From Caprella mutica (Eukaryota > Arthropoda > Malacostraca > Amphipoda > Caprellidae), in contig CANNZV010000839.1 in assembly GCA_947561585.1 (NCBI GenBank), positions 496,001-560,000 of the forward strand: a stretch of DNA of 64,000 bases, written 5' to 3'. Under the pieces are notes generated by a model, which was given only the letters and a program-made list of their open reading frames with translations, had not been told where the DNA came from and did no database searches. The position numbers and the translations under genes are program-made. Below are positions 23,832 through 35,283 of the stretch, in pieces (the first letter of the stretch is position 1; every line of letters begins with the position of its first letter).

Positions 23832-25714
23832 GGACAATTAACATAGATACCTATATATTGAATAGAATTCAGGATTCTTTACATTCTTTTCAATCGAACC
23901 GAATTCAAATCGAACTAATATTGAAGAAGTTATTGAAACAATACGATGATATACCCTGTATATCGCAGATATTGCTTTTTTCCACATTTCTATAATAGTA
24001 ATAATTTACTGTCATTTCTTTTTGCTGAATATTTTCTTTAAATTAAATGGAAAAAATGATGTCGAGAAATATCATTCAAAGAGTGAGAAAACTGTAATGA
24101 TAAAATAATGTATTATTTGCTTCATTTATCAGGAGAAATATTAAATGTAAGTTATTGGTCGATATTTTATATAAAATATACATTAAATAGAAGATAAAAA
24201 AGTCATTATTATGAAAACTGCTAAATGTTTAGTTTAATTATCTTTATTCATTTTGTTCACTTACCAATCCACAAGAAGTGCTTAAATGTCTGTCATCTCC
24301 TTGAACATTTTATCGTTAAATGCAGCTATCGTTTATAAAGAGATCCGGAGAGAAAGATTTGCTGGCGAATTGGATTAATAGTTTTCCGTCAAGCTTTTAA
24401 ATCTAGTTCTTGAAATGGAGAATAGAATAAAGTTTAATCTAATTCGGAATTCGTATTGCATTGGAATATATCTTTAAAGTGAAATAAAACTCATCAAAAT
24501 ATATATATTTTATGTTCAGTTTCTTTCTTAAATATTTTATCGTAACTTATTCGACTGAAATGAAAATAATTAACAAAAGATCACTGCAGTTAATAAACCC
24601 ATGTTAAACAGATATTCTTTTAATTATTTATAATGAAAATAGTATTCACTAATATCAACTATGAAATCATTTTTAAATAATTCGGTGTCATCTAAATATT
24701 AGAATAATTAGAAATATATGTACGTAAGTCGTTAGAGAAAAGAGTGTCAAATTCATTATTTTTTTAAATTATTTAACTAAAGGTATAAGATACCTATCAA
24801 TATCATTGCAGCTAACAATTCCCAGTACTTAATAGTCTTTCTATGATATTAAAGTTCGTTTAGAACCCCAAACTAGAAGCTTTTCAAATTAATTCAAATG
24901 TTTGCTGAGCATTAAAAGCATATCCGAATTTTGCCTCCAACAGCCGAAGCTTTGCTGTCAATTTTCCATAGCGAACATTATCATAACACGCAGCTTAGAA
25001 ACTCCCTCCTATTCTGACATATTCTAGTGGGAAAATACTTGAGGTAAATAAAGTAAAGCTAACTATTGCTACATTCTTTGATTACTAACTAAACATACTA
25101 GTTATCTAACTGATTTTTTATATAGATTAATAAAACTATTTCGATCAATGAATAAAAACCTTTCATTCAGACATTTACTTCACCTCTTAGATGCTCCTTT
25201 CGCCATAATATACTCTTATTTTGAGGGCACAAATGTACGTCTCATTTCAAACCTTTTGAACTCGGAAGACATTTTAATATCATGTTTCGCTTTGAAATCG
25301 AGAAAAATTTAGCCATTACCTCTTGCTCTTTCTCTCGGGTTTTCTTTAGCAAGTCATTTCACCTCAACATTCTTCAATCATTCGATGCTATACAGTCGTT
25401 TGTATATACTGTATCGTATATATTTTAAACAGTTAATGTAATCAAATCATTTAATATATGCATTTATGTAGATTTTTATTTATATTTTTAAATTGAAATT
25501 TCTACAATAATATTTTGATTGGAAATTTGTACAACTCTTGCAGAATGAAATAATTTCAGCTAAAACATATGTTGCAATAGTACAAAATTTCTGTACTCAC
25601 CGGACCTACCGTTCCTAAAGTTAGAATATATATATAGGTATATTTGCTATATATTCGATCTGAATGGCTGCAGTCGTTTGATCTGCTGAGTAGCTGCCTC
25701 GTGTTTAGTTTTCA
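23832..25714. other. AT-rich stretch, no gene seen
   Basis: No supported frames, tandem arrays or inverted repeats. The last 120 bases (from about 25590) are distinctly less AT-rich and lead into the short frame at 25715. Confidence 0.5.
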
Positions 25715-25852
25715 ATGGGATATTTCACCTCACAGACCATAAAGGAAATTAAACCGGCAGTTCATATCTTTGTTATGTCTTTACCTCCTAATGCAATGGG
25801 TATCAAGGCGATAAAAGAAAGAGGCACTGCCTACCTCTTATTGGCTGCCTAA
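25715..25852 (+). CDS. 45-codon open frame in a GC-richer island (unproven)
   Basis: An ATG at 25715-25717 opens a 45-residue frame closed by TAA at 25850-25852. Residues include the starting segment MGYFTSQTIKEIKPAV and the end GTAYLLLAA. Codon choice is balanced and clearly less A/T-biased than the surrounding DNA, which is the only reason to list it. About 90 bases upstream is an ATATATATAGGTATATT stretch that could serve as a TATA-like element, but such strings are common here. No domain, signal peptide or family is recognised. It could equally be a conserved non-coding block or part of an unrecognised repeat. Confidence 0.18.
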   Translation: MGYFTSQTIKEIKPAVHIFVMSLPPNAMGIKAIKERGTAYLLLAA

Positions 25853-26544
25853 ATCTAGGGGGGGTATTTTTATAAAGTATTGCTTATCGAAAATAGAGTT
25901 AGAAATAAGCATGTATCAAGTAAAACTTTCTTTGATTTTAGCAATGAAATATTCTTTCTTAGATTGAAAATTTCCGAAGAATATTTAGCAAAGCTAATAT
26001 GAAAATTCCACGTAAAATATCATATCATAATTTCGTAAATTATTGTCGAGAATTTTAGTCGGAATAACTAAGCAAAGACGAAAGTAAATAAGCGTTCATC
26101 ATTTTATAGTAGATTTCGAATGATTCGTTTTTACCATTGAATGTAATTTCCTTTCATTAATATTTTATTTATTTATTAGATATCCTTATACGAATCTGAA
26201 GTTCATTATTGATTACAAAGGAGGCCATTTTGAATTTTAAAAATATAATTTTCACTAATTAAAGACGGAGGTCAATTCGTACACATCGGTAAATGGTAAA
26301 TATATTAATAAATGAACTATAATTTCCACATGAAAATATAAATGTATTTACTTACAATGGTGTTGAATGTCGTAACATTTCTTTGGACCAAGTACCGAAC
26401 TCTGAGAATGTTCTCTAAGTGCCATGTTGGATACATATTTATCGTTTTCAAATCGGTGTATATTCAATAGGTAGGCATAGCTATTAAATGTGATGATTGT
26501 ACTTTTGAAATAGTTCAAAACTGTATTAACATATATTTGGATGA
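25853..26544. other. AT-rich stretch, nothing recognised
   Basis: A GGGGGGG run occurs at about 25858-25864. There are otherwise no tandem or inverted repeats and no coding frame. Confidence 0.5.
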
Positions 26545-26870
26545 TACTCGTAAGACAGGCGCTAGCGTGTTTGGTGTTTAAAGAGGTACTGTCCCAAAAC
26601 TAATGACTTCCTTTGAAAGAGAAGGAAAACTTTCTCAGCAAAGCAAAGGTCTGAATAAAGGTCAAAGTTGTCAGAAAAAGACCAGTGTACTCTAAATCGA
26701 ATTGTGAAAACAAATCGCAAGACCACGACTCCTGAAATCACTGCAGAGCTCTAACACTTACAGAACTCTGAACCACAAAAAATATTCGTGGGGATAAATT
26801 TGGATTCCACGAAAGAACTGCAATGTGTTTCCATTTTTTTTGTCCAACCCCTACAAGTATGTCATAAGTT
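26545..26870 (+). pseudogene. Tc1-type transposase N-terminal (HTH) relic
   Basis: The plus strand encodes RKTGASVFGV, a stop, then RGTVPKLMTSFEREGKLSQQ, matching the first paired-type helix-turn-helix of Tc1 transposases ('G.S...V...GTVS.VM..FE.EGK.S'). After a frameshift it continues as DQCTLNRIVKTNRKTTTPEI followed by TAEL (26680-26754), the second HTH ('D.R.L.RIV..N.K.TAP.ITAEL'). A degraded continuation runs to about 26870. The catalytic domain is not recognisable downstream. Stops and shifts make it dead. Confidence 0.8.
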
Positions 26871-28167
26871 TCTTGGATTGGAATTTTATGGTAATGACAA
26901 TCTTCATTTAAATTCCAGTTGGAGGAGATTTATCCAGCCTATTTGAAAAAAAAAATCAGGCAGAGAAATACATTCTGCATGATAAAGAATACTAGATATG
27001 TTTAGTTAATGAGCTAAAAAATGCATGGTGTACTTAATTGGAATATTAATTTTAAACTGTACTTTATAATTTGTATGCTTAATTGATAATCCTATTTGTT
27101 TTCCAGCTAATATTGTATTTTTCTCTATTTTGAGTAGTTCCAGACCTCATTCAACTCATTCCCTGGACACATATTTTGCTGCTCGAGTTAGAAACTTATC
27201 AACTTTGTGCGCCAGAGCCGCTAAACAACTTTGTGAGTTAACAGTTAAATAATTAGGCTATACATTAGGTGAGCTGGGCTGAAAGTAACTGTGATGTACA
27301 TTTCCATGTGCTGAGCCCTAAGTCAACTCATTATTATTTAGTTAGTAGCTACAATTGAATTTCCTTACTGCAATTAGTGCGCATAATATTCTTAAGTTAT
27401 GTCGTTATCATGAGTCTGGAATAAGTTAAATAAATGTTATTTAGAACTAATTCAATTGTGCTATTTCTTCCCTAACTTAATATATATTCAGTTTAAGAAG
27501 ATAATATATATACTGATTAACACTGACATTCTTGTTTAGTTTCACTTAATGATATCTTTTGATATATTAACTCTAATATATTCATTGAAAATAATGATGA
27601 TTACTTTATTGAATATAGAAAATAAAATATAAACAATATAGTGATATTTACAGTATTTTATTTTTAAGTTCTTTTATACATATACCATTCGTAAAAAATT
27701 TAATAAGAGAGCATGAAATAGAAATAAGAATTTCTTAATCATCTCATGTGGAACATTCAATTTAGTGATTGAGTAAAAAATGATGAATAAGCATATATAA
27801 CTCCCCACGCAACTTTTGTGAAATATTCTTAAATTCAATCTAATATTAAAGTAAAGAGATGTAAAGACGACAAAAAAACATCGAATTTATGTTTGTATAT
27901 AATAATGTTAGAGTATTATACATAATTATTTTTCGTTACTTGGCCAAATTTATTAATTGCTAATAATGAACGTTAATATATAGAATAATATAATCATAGT
28001 TTTTGTTTGACTAAAGATTAAATAACATAAAAATATACATATCTCCAAGCTTGTTTTAAGTGTCATCATCACAATTAATATGATATATATATGTTTTTTT
28101 TCTTAATCTAACATTTTGCATCTGTACAGCTAAGTACTATTGTAATATTTCAATCGATTGGAAAATA
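26871..28167. other. AT-rich stretch, no gene seen
   Basis: 27.15-27.40 kb is slightly less AT-rich but has no open frame of note. The remainder is A/T-dominated. Confidence 0.5.
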
Positions 28168-28169
28168 TA

Positions 28170-28200
28170 CAGTGGGGGGAAACAAATATTCGTACACATA
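28170..28200 (+). repeat. solo Tc1-like terminal inverted repeat (candidate)
   Basis: TACAGTGGGGGGAAACAAAT followed by ATTCGTACAC has the start (TA then CAGTGGGG) and the ...ATATTCG.ACAC core of many Tc1 family ends. I found no inverted partner within the window at a suitable distance, so it may be a solo end. Confidence 0.5.
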
Positions 28201-28429
28201 AATGAATATATTTTTATGTATGTAAAAGTTTTAATAAAAACAAATTAATTTAATTTAAAGATACATACTGTGATTTAATAACAGTAAACATGAATAATTT
28301 TATTCTAACAAAAATAGAAGCAATATATTCATCTTTATTGATGAAAAGGTAAAAAAAACTATAGCTACTTAATATAATTAAAAATGAAAGTCACAAGACA
28401 GTCTTGAAAATACAGATATCTAACTATAG

Positions 28430-28735
28430 TAACTATCTTAACTAGTGTATCTAGGTACCTTAATTGAAATTAGAGTGTTTAGGTTTATAGCTTTTAATTT
28501 CCCAATTAGTGTATATACACAACTTGAAACCCACAGTTATTCACACATTCATAACGAACTCGCATGACATGCTGCAAAGGAATGGGAAGCTTAATTGTTT
28601 CTTATAAGAGAGTTCATAAGACATGGCGCAATCTTCAGTTTGCGCTGCAATTACAAGATCCTAAATACCTGTAGCGCAATCTTACTGTAAGGCAAATCGA
28701 TTAATTGCTAAGAAGAATATAGCTACACTGTAGCA
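28430..28735 (+). repeat. CTAGTGTATCTAGGTACCT-type repeat, second copy
   Basis: Begins with AACTAGTGTATCTAGGTACC (28440) and a degenerate iteration (AATTAGTGTATATAC, about 28504). It then has GCGCAATC, TTTGCGCTGCAATTACAAGA, TCCTA and GCGCAATC (28625-28690). Box order and words match the copy at 16376-16865. Confidence 0.65.
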
Positions 28736-28944
28736 CACATGCAACACAAACTGAAACTCTATGTGCAAAAGTCTCTTCAATCTTCCCAATCAGTCTTTTT
28801 GTATTGCAATGGAGTTGCATTGCAGAGATTAATACTGTGTCCCCCTTACGGACACTCTATCCCTTTCAGTCAGACTAAGGGGGAGGGGTCAAGAAAATAA
28901 CGGATGGTCAATTGTATAGATACATATATTAAGGAACATTTCTT
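28736..28944. other. short spacer, nothing recognised
   Basis: A relatively GC-rich 60-base patch (28830-28890, with GTCAGACTAAGGGGGAGGGG) separates the dispersed repeat from the 17-bp satellite. No gene. Confidence 0.45.
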
Positions 28945-29831
28945 ATATATATTGTTAACCATTCTATATTGTTAACCATTCTATAATGTTAACCATTCTA
29001 TATTGTTAACCATTCTATATTGTTAACCATTCTATATTGTTAACCATTCTATATTGTTAACCATTCTATATTGTTAACCATTCTATATTGTTAACCATTC
29101 TATATTGTTAACCATTCTATATTGTTAACCATTCTATATTGTTAACCATTCTATATTGTTAACCATTCTATATTGTTAACCATTCTATATTGTTAACCAT
29201 TCTATATTGTTAACCATTCTATATTGTTAACCATTCTATATTGTTAACCATTCTATATTGTTAACCATTCTATATTGTTAACCATTCTATATTGTTAATC
29301 ATTCTATATTGTTAACCATTCTATATTGTTAACCATTCTATATTGTTAACCATTCTATATTGTTAACCATTCTATATTGTTAACCATTCTCTATTGTTAA
29401 CCATTCTATATTGTTAACCATTCTATATTGTTAACCATTCTATATTGTTAACCATTCTATATTGTTAACCATTCTATATTGTTAACCATTCTATATTGTT
29501 AACCATTCTATATTGTTAACCATTCTATATTGTTAACCATTCTATATTGTTAACCATTTTATATTGTTAACCATTCTATATTGTTAACCATTCTATATTG
29601 TTAACCATTCTATATTGTTAACCATTCTATATTGTTAACCATTCTATATTGTTAACCATTCTATATTGTTAACCATTCTATATTGTTAACCATTCTATAT
29701 TGTTAACCATTCTATATTGTTAACCATTCTATATTGTTAACCAATCTATATTGTTAACCATTCTATATTGTTAACCATTCTATATTGTTAACCATTCTAT
29801 ATTGGTAACCATTCTATATTGTTAACCATTC
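28945..29831. repeat. 17-bp satellite, about 52 copies
   Basis: The unit is CTATATTGTTAACCATT and the array is extremely uniform: only about seven units carry a substitution (for example TATAATG, TTAATC, CTCTATT, CCATTTT, CCAATC, TTGGTAAC). Each unit contains the palindrome GTTAAC. Since 17 is not a multiple of three and the unit carries TAA, no frame stays open. The uniformity indicates recent amplification or ongoing homogenisation. Confidence 0.97.
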
Positions 29832-30424
29832 GCGTTAATATTTTATCGTTAATATGTAGGAAGGCCCCGCTTTAACTTCCAAAATCACGACTCGGACTAA
29901 ATTCAAACGCTCTAATTAAAGCGAGACATGATTCTAAGTTATTATATAATTTTAATTCCTTAGAAAAATCATTATTTAGGAGTTAGAATAAAAGAAAGTG
30001 GTGTTGAGGGTTCGACTTAGCGTATATTGCAGTGTTTGTTGCCAGAATCAGCGGATGAAATCTCTGTGAAGAAAGTTCAAAGTAGCGAATAAATTAAAAG
30101 TTTCTTTTGTTTCTGGACCAATTTCTTCTAATAGCCTCATCTGCATAATGCTATTGATGTTTATTGTAGTTACTGTGAAGTAAACATGATAGAGAATGAT
30201 TTCTTAGCTCTAAGGTTTAGGTACTGTAATAACTTCGAGACTTGCCTCGCAATTATTTCAGATTTTATAAGAACGGGGTAAAATAAAAGCTGGGATTTAA
30301 AAGGTTGGGATGTACCCCTTCTGAAGAACCTTGCAAGTATTTTATAAGTTATTAAAGAGTGAAAAATATCTAGCAGAAAGTCATCATATAAACCTCCTCT
30401 TAATTTAATGCAATTACCAATGTT
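29832..30424. other. unique spacer between two minisatellites
   Basis: The sequence right after the 17-bp array (29832-29930) is GC-richer. The rest is AT-rich. No gene or repeat is recognised. Confidence 0.5.
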
Positions 30425-30755
30425 ATGCTCTTACAATATTCAAATATGCTCTTACAATATTCAAATATGCTCTTACAATATTCAAATATGCTCTTACAAT
30501 ATTCAAATATGCTCTTACAATATTCAAATATGCTCTTACAATATCCAAATATGCTCTTACAATATTCAAATATGCTCTTACAATATTCAAATATGCTCTT
30601 ACAATATTCAAATATGCTCTTACAATATTCAAATATGCTCTTACAATATTCAAATATGCTCTTACAATATTCAAATATGCTCTTACAATATTCAAATATG
30701 CTCTTACAATATTCAAATATGCTCTTACAATATTCAAATATGCTCTTACAATATG
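30425..30755. repeat. 21-bp minisatellite, about 16 copies
   Basis: The unit reads ATGCTCTTACAATATTCAAA plus one T, with a single C variant in the sixth unit. Being a multiple of three with no stop in two plus frames and one minus frame, it creates 100-130 residue repetitive open frames in several frames at once, which argues they are artefacts. Confidence 0.96.
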
Positions 30756-30978
30756 CTAAAATTTACAGCTCCAGTGAACTGCAGTAACTTTTTTCTGTGA
30801 ATGAACCAAGCAAGAAAAATCAGACGTCAGCAACTGTGTACCAATCTAGTCAGTCTGACAGTGTATGTGTAGTAATAGATTTCGTGCTATTGTGTGTTGA
30901 TTCTTTTAAATGACAAAAACGAAACGGTGTTCATTTTTTGGTTGTGATTATAATGAATGAAAATGTTTAATATTCAGG
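30756..30978. other. spacer, nothing recognised
   Basis: No coding or repeat signal that I can support. Confidence 0.4.
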
Positions 30979-31595
30979 CGTTATGATTACCTTCGCAGAA
31001 TGCGGGAAGGTTATATTGTTGATGGCATTTATTTATTTATTTATCATCTTGTTATTTGCTTAACTGAAAAAGTGTTCAACCATATGGCCGGAAATTTGGT
31101 GAAATGGTTGGTCAATGTCCAGCGACCTGCTGGTAGAACTTTGGGAGCGACCCGGTCAAATGTCAAGGACATGGTCATTTATAACTCAAAAAGTATTGCA
31201 CCATATTGAATGAAACTTTGTGGGACGATTAGTCAATATACAGGAGCCATTTGTTAGATTTTGGGAGCGATCAGGTCAAAAATCAAGGATCAAGGTCAAG
31301 GCCATTTATAACTCAAAAAGTATTCAACCAAATTGTCTGACCAATCATCCCACCAAGTTTCATGCAATATGGTTCTATACTTTTTGAGTTATAAATGACC
31401 ATGACCTTGACCTTCCTCCATGTCGCTCCCAAAATTCTGCCAGAAGGTCCCTGGACATTGACCAATCGTTTCACCAAATTTAAGGCAATTTGGATAAATA
31501 ATTATCCAGTTATGCGAATAACAAGATGATAAATAAATAGATACATAAATGACGGGTAAAATATAACCTGCCGCAAATTTGCGACGGTAATGAGT
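30979..31595. repeat. inverted cluster of 121-127 bp modules with AGGTCA half sites
   Basis: Modules beginning AAAAAGTRTTNNACCA start at 31067, 31188 and 31315, so the spacing is 121 and 127 bases. Each ends with GTCAAGG...CATTTATAACTC. From about 31330 the same modules run in the opposite direction (ACTTTTTGAGTTATAAATGA at about 31378) to 31595. The outer arms match over about 250 bases, from the ATTACC(T/G)TCGCA...AGGTTATA edge inwards. TCAAGGTCA occurs at 31290-31298 and its inverse TGACCTTGA at 31402-31410. A related module array lies at 41690-42170. Confidence 0.85.
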
Positions 31596-32103
31596 GTCTT
31601 CGTTTTCTCTTATACCAGATGTTGGTGTTTCTCCTGTACCAGTTATCTCAATTAGATATGTTTTCTCATCATCTACTGACATAGTTTTATCATTTACATA
31701 CTCAATCTCTACAGATACCGTTACTAAATGAATAAAAACCTATTTCATAGACAAGAACAACTACTAATATGCGTTCATTTCGTTATCCATCATATCGCAA
31801 TGCTTGCAGAGAATTATTGGCACATCTGCTATCTAAATATTCAAGTTATCTTTCTAATTATTTTCCAATTTCTGATCTGTTGTTACTTTTATTATGAGCA
31901 TGGCAAAGAATGTAATCCTATCGTATAACAGCTAACAAAACGAAAAAGGTTCACAACTCTTCTAGGAAAAGTGAAAAAAGAGTCCTATTAAAAGGTATAA
32001 GAAACTGTTCAAAAAAGTTGAATTTCCTATTTAGTTAACATCTGTATTCATACCATGTAATACCATTCACCATTGGTTATTGATATTGATGATAGAACTT
32101 ATA
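31596..32103. other. edge of the module repeat and AT-rich spacer
   Basis: On the minus strand 31682-31560 reads MSVDDEKTYLIEITGTGETP and leads into the repeat's outer edge. The equivalent flank at 42150-42230 encodes the related GIIEIEVIGPFNVEDGVK. This shows the repeat family extends past its TGACC modules, but I cannot say it is coding. The remainder is AT-rich. Confidence 0.4.
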
Positions 32104-33402
32104 GGGAGAACCGGAAGCATTCGGACATAGGGATGGTTCGGACAGCTCGTTTAAACATGTTCATAATTGTTGGATTTACTACTTAGTGCAATTATTGAAT
32201 GTGTGCAACGCATTAACCGTCTTTGATTTGAAAGATCCAATGTGTAGTGGTAGCGTGTCGCCCACGAGGTGTAATTAACCGCTTTCTTCAATATTGATGT
32301 AATTTTTCGTTATTCAATTGGATCGTGTGTGGAGTATAAGAATACGAAACAGATTCTCCATCTTAAAGGTATGAATTATAGTGATATTTTATGTTATGTT
32401 TGGTGTGTTGAAATAATAATACGAATGAAATAAAAAACATGGTGATGTTTTTAATTTTGAAGTGTCATATGGGATGGATCGGACACTTCTGTTCAGACGG
32501 TGTCCAAGCTTTTCTTCTGTGTCCAATTCAGCCTACCATTACAATTTATTGAAGTAATTCTTATTAAAAAGGACATTCAGATCCTAAAATTAATTATTTA
32601 ATTGAAATAACATTCGTTGGTCTCAAACTTTTTAAATTAAAGTCTTTATTTTACAGACTGACGATCGTAATCATGCTTTTTCATCATAAAAGGAAAACTG
32701 GTAGAGACCGTAATAAAGAAGGTATTCGAAAAACATTTGATGGATTCCAAAACGGTTTTTCTGTCAGAAAAGATGCTGAAATTGGAGGTGTAGCAAGATA
32801 TACACTTATGGCCTATATTTTAATCATTCGAAGAAATATTTAAGATGTAATTTAGTGTAATTCCAAGAAAAAAGAAATAGTTTTTACCCAGAGTATATGG
32901 AAATAGTTATACCATTTCTTTTTGATATATAGCTATTAAATATAAAGATAATTTCTCAGTGATTACTCATGAACTATCTATATTTTGTTGGAGAAAATGT
33001 TCAATCATTACAATTATGATAAAATTTCAAATACAATTGATTTTTATTACTGAGAATAACAGGTCATGGTTTATTTCACTTCAATTCAGTTATTCATTCA
33101 TTCATTCAATCCTATCATTTAATTACCCAAATTTCCAATGTTTTAACCATTTTTATGGTGTCCAAATCATCCTCACAGCTTGTCCGAAGTCTCCCTCTAG
33201 GAAGGAGCAATCGAACACTTGAATTCCTCTTAAATTTTGTCTTATAACTTTCGAAGGAAGGTTTAAACTGTAAAGTAGTCCCAATAAAAATTAAAGTTAA
33301 ATGCTTCATCTACCCAAAGAAATCTTAAAATAGTAAAATTCGAATTTTTTACGAATTATTGAGTTTTTAACAAAAACTGTCCGAATTCTCCCGGTTTTAC
33401 CC
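32104..33402. mobile_element. 1.3-kb TIR element with pogo/psq-type HTH, TA target
   Basis: The left end GGGAGAACCGGAAGCATTCG (32104) is mirrored by CCGAATTCTCCCGGTTTTAC followed by CC, ending at 33402. The ends read inwards AGGG..AAACCGG.AG.ATTCGGACA. TA flanks both sides (32102-32103 and 33403-33404). A second TTCGGACAGC word occurs just inside the left end. An intact-looking pogo-type DNA-binding fragment lies inside at 32673-32843, but no catalytic domain is recognisable, so the copy appears deleted. It stops 22 bases short of the 20-bp satellite. Confidence 0.8.
32673..32843 (+). pseudogene. psq/CENP-B-type HTH fragment of a pogo-like transposase
   Basis: A 56-codon frame from ATG at 32673 to TAA at 32841-32843 encodes KRKTGRDRNKEGIRKTFDGF (about residues 6-25) and then NGFSVRKDAEIGGVARYTLM (27-46). 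This follows the helix-turn-helix pattern of psq/Tigger N-termini (KRK..R..... A...V..G..S.R.AA...GVP..TL...). The start lies just after TTATTTTACAG (32646-32656), which resembles a 3' splice site, so it could be an exon. After residue 50 the similarity ends. Full pogo/Tigger transposases are several hundred residues longer, so this is a fragment. Confidence 0.7.
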
Positions 33403-33424
33403 TAATCCTTATATGTATAATGTT

Positions 33425-35283
33425 GTGATGATAGAGCATATGAAGTGATGATAGAGCACATGAAGTGATGATAGAGCATATATGTAGTGATGATAGAGCA
33501 CATGTAGTGATGATAGAGCATATATGTAGTGATGATAGAGCATATGAAGTGATGATAGAGCATATATGTAGTGATGATAGAGCATATGAAGTGATGATAG
33601 AGCATATATGTAGTGATGATAGAGCACATGTAGTGATGATAGAGCATATATGTAGTGATGATAGAGCACATGTAGTGATGATAGAGCATATATGTAGTGA
33701 TGATAGAGCACATGTAGTGATGATAGAGCATATATGTAGTGATGATAGAGCATATGAAGTGATGATAGAGCACATGTAGTGATGATAGAGCATATATGTA
33801 GTGATGATAGAGCACATATAGTGATGATAGAGCATATATGTAGTGATGATAGAGCATATATGTAGTGATGATAGAGCATATATGTAGTGATGATAGAGCA
33901 CATGTAGTGATGATAGAGCACATGTAGTGATGATAGAGCATATGAAGTGATGAAAGAGCATATGAAGTGATGATATAGCATATGAAGTGATGATAGAGCA
34001 TATGAAGTGATGATAGAGCATATGAAGTGATGATAGAGCATATGAAGTGATGATAGAGCATATGAAGTGATGATAGAGCATATGAAGTGATGAAAGAGCA
34101 TATGAAATGATGATATAGCATATGAAGTGATGATAGATCATATGAAGTGATGATAGAGCATATGAAGTGATGATAGAGCACATGAAGTGATGATAGAGCA
34201 TATGAAGTGATGATAGAGCATATGAAGTGATGATAGAGCATATGAAGTGATGATATAGCATATGAAGTGATGATAGAGCACATGAAGTGATGATAGAGCA
34301 TATGAAGTGATGATAGAGCATATGAAGTGATGATAGAGCATATGAAGTGATGATATAGCACATGAAGTGATGATAGAGCACATGAAGTGATGATAGAGCA
34401 TATGAAGTGATGATAGAGCATATGAAGTGATGATAGAGCATATGAAGTGATGATATAGCATATGAAGTGATGAAAGAGCATATGAAGTGATGATAGAGCA
34501 TATGAAGTGATGATAGAGCAAATGAAGTGATGATAGATCATATGAAGTGATGAAAGAGCACATGAAGTGATAATAGAGCATATGAAGTGATGTTAGAGCA
34601 TATGTAGTGATGATAGAGCATATGAAGTGATGATAGAGCATATGAAGTGATGATAGAGCATATGAAGTGATGATAGAGCATATGAAGTGATGATAGAGTA
34701 TATGAAGTGATGATATAGCATATGAAGTGATGATAGAGCACATGAAGTGATGATAGAGCATATGAAGTGATGATAGAGCATATGAAGTGATGATAGAGCA
34801 TATGAAGTGATGATAGAGCATATGAAGTGATGATAGAGCATATGAAGTGATGATATAGCATATGAAGTGATGATAGAGCACATGAAGTGATGATAGAGCA
34901 TATGAAGTGATGATAGAGCATATGAAGTGAAGATAGAGCAAATGAAGTGATGATAGAGCATATGAAGTGAAGATAGAGCAAATGAAGTGATGATAGAGCA
35001 TATGAAGTGATGATATAGCAAATGAAGTGATGATAGAGCATATGAAGTGATGATATAGCATATGAAGTGATGATATAGCACATGAAGTGATGATAGAGCA
35101 TATGAAGTGATGATATAGCATATGAAGTGATGATAGAGCACATGAAGTGATGATAGAGCATATGAAGTGATGATAGAGCATATGAAGTGATGATAGAGCA
35201 TATGAAGTGATGATATAGCATATGAAGTGATGAAAGAGCACATGAAGTGATGATAGAGCATATGAAGTGATGATAGAGCAGAT
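33425..35283. repeat. 20-bp satellite, about 91 units, two structural domains
   Basis: The unit is TATGAAGTGATGATAGAGCA. In 33425-33950, 22-base units (with TATATGTAG) alternate with 20-base units (CATGTAG or TATGAAG), giving an approximately 42-bp dimer. From about 33941 to 35283 the array is almost purely 20-bp units. Within it the triplet 'TATAGCA unit, normal unit, CATGAAG unit' recurs at 34241, 34701, 34841 and 35101, always whole multiples of 20 apart (34701 to 34841 is 7 units). The minus strand of the unit has no stop in any frame, so three overlapping frames of over 200 codons exist; these are periodicity artefacts. Confidence 0.97.

Noticed and set aside
25830..25846. let-7-like CTACCTC word in the 25.7-kb island
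   Set aside because: Only the seven-base seed complement matches and it lies in the candidate smORF; there is no hairpin or further complementarity.
28945..29831. Telomeric or centromeric array
   Set aside because: The 17-bp CTATATTGTTAACCATT unit is not TTAGG-like, and at under 1 kb it is too short for a centromeric satellite; flanks are ordinary DNA.
30408..30800. Open frames of 104-130 codons (CSYNIQI, MLLQYSN and NIVRAYL repeats)
   Set aside because: Produced by the 21-bp period in three frames on both strands simultaneously; no non-repeat domain.
31389..31682. 97-codon minus-strand frame as a gene
   Set aside because: Most of it lies in the inverted module repeat (antisense of the TGACC modules). 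Only the first ~30 residues lie outside, and a related flank at 42.2 kb shows this is repeat sequence.
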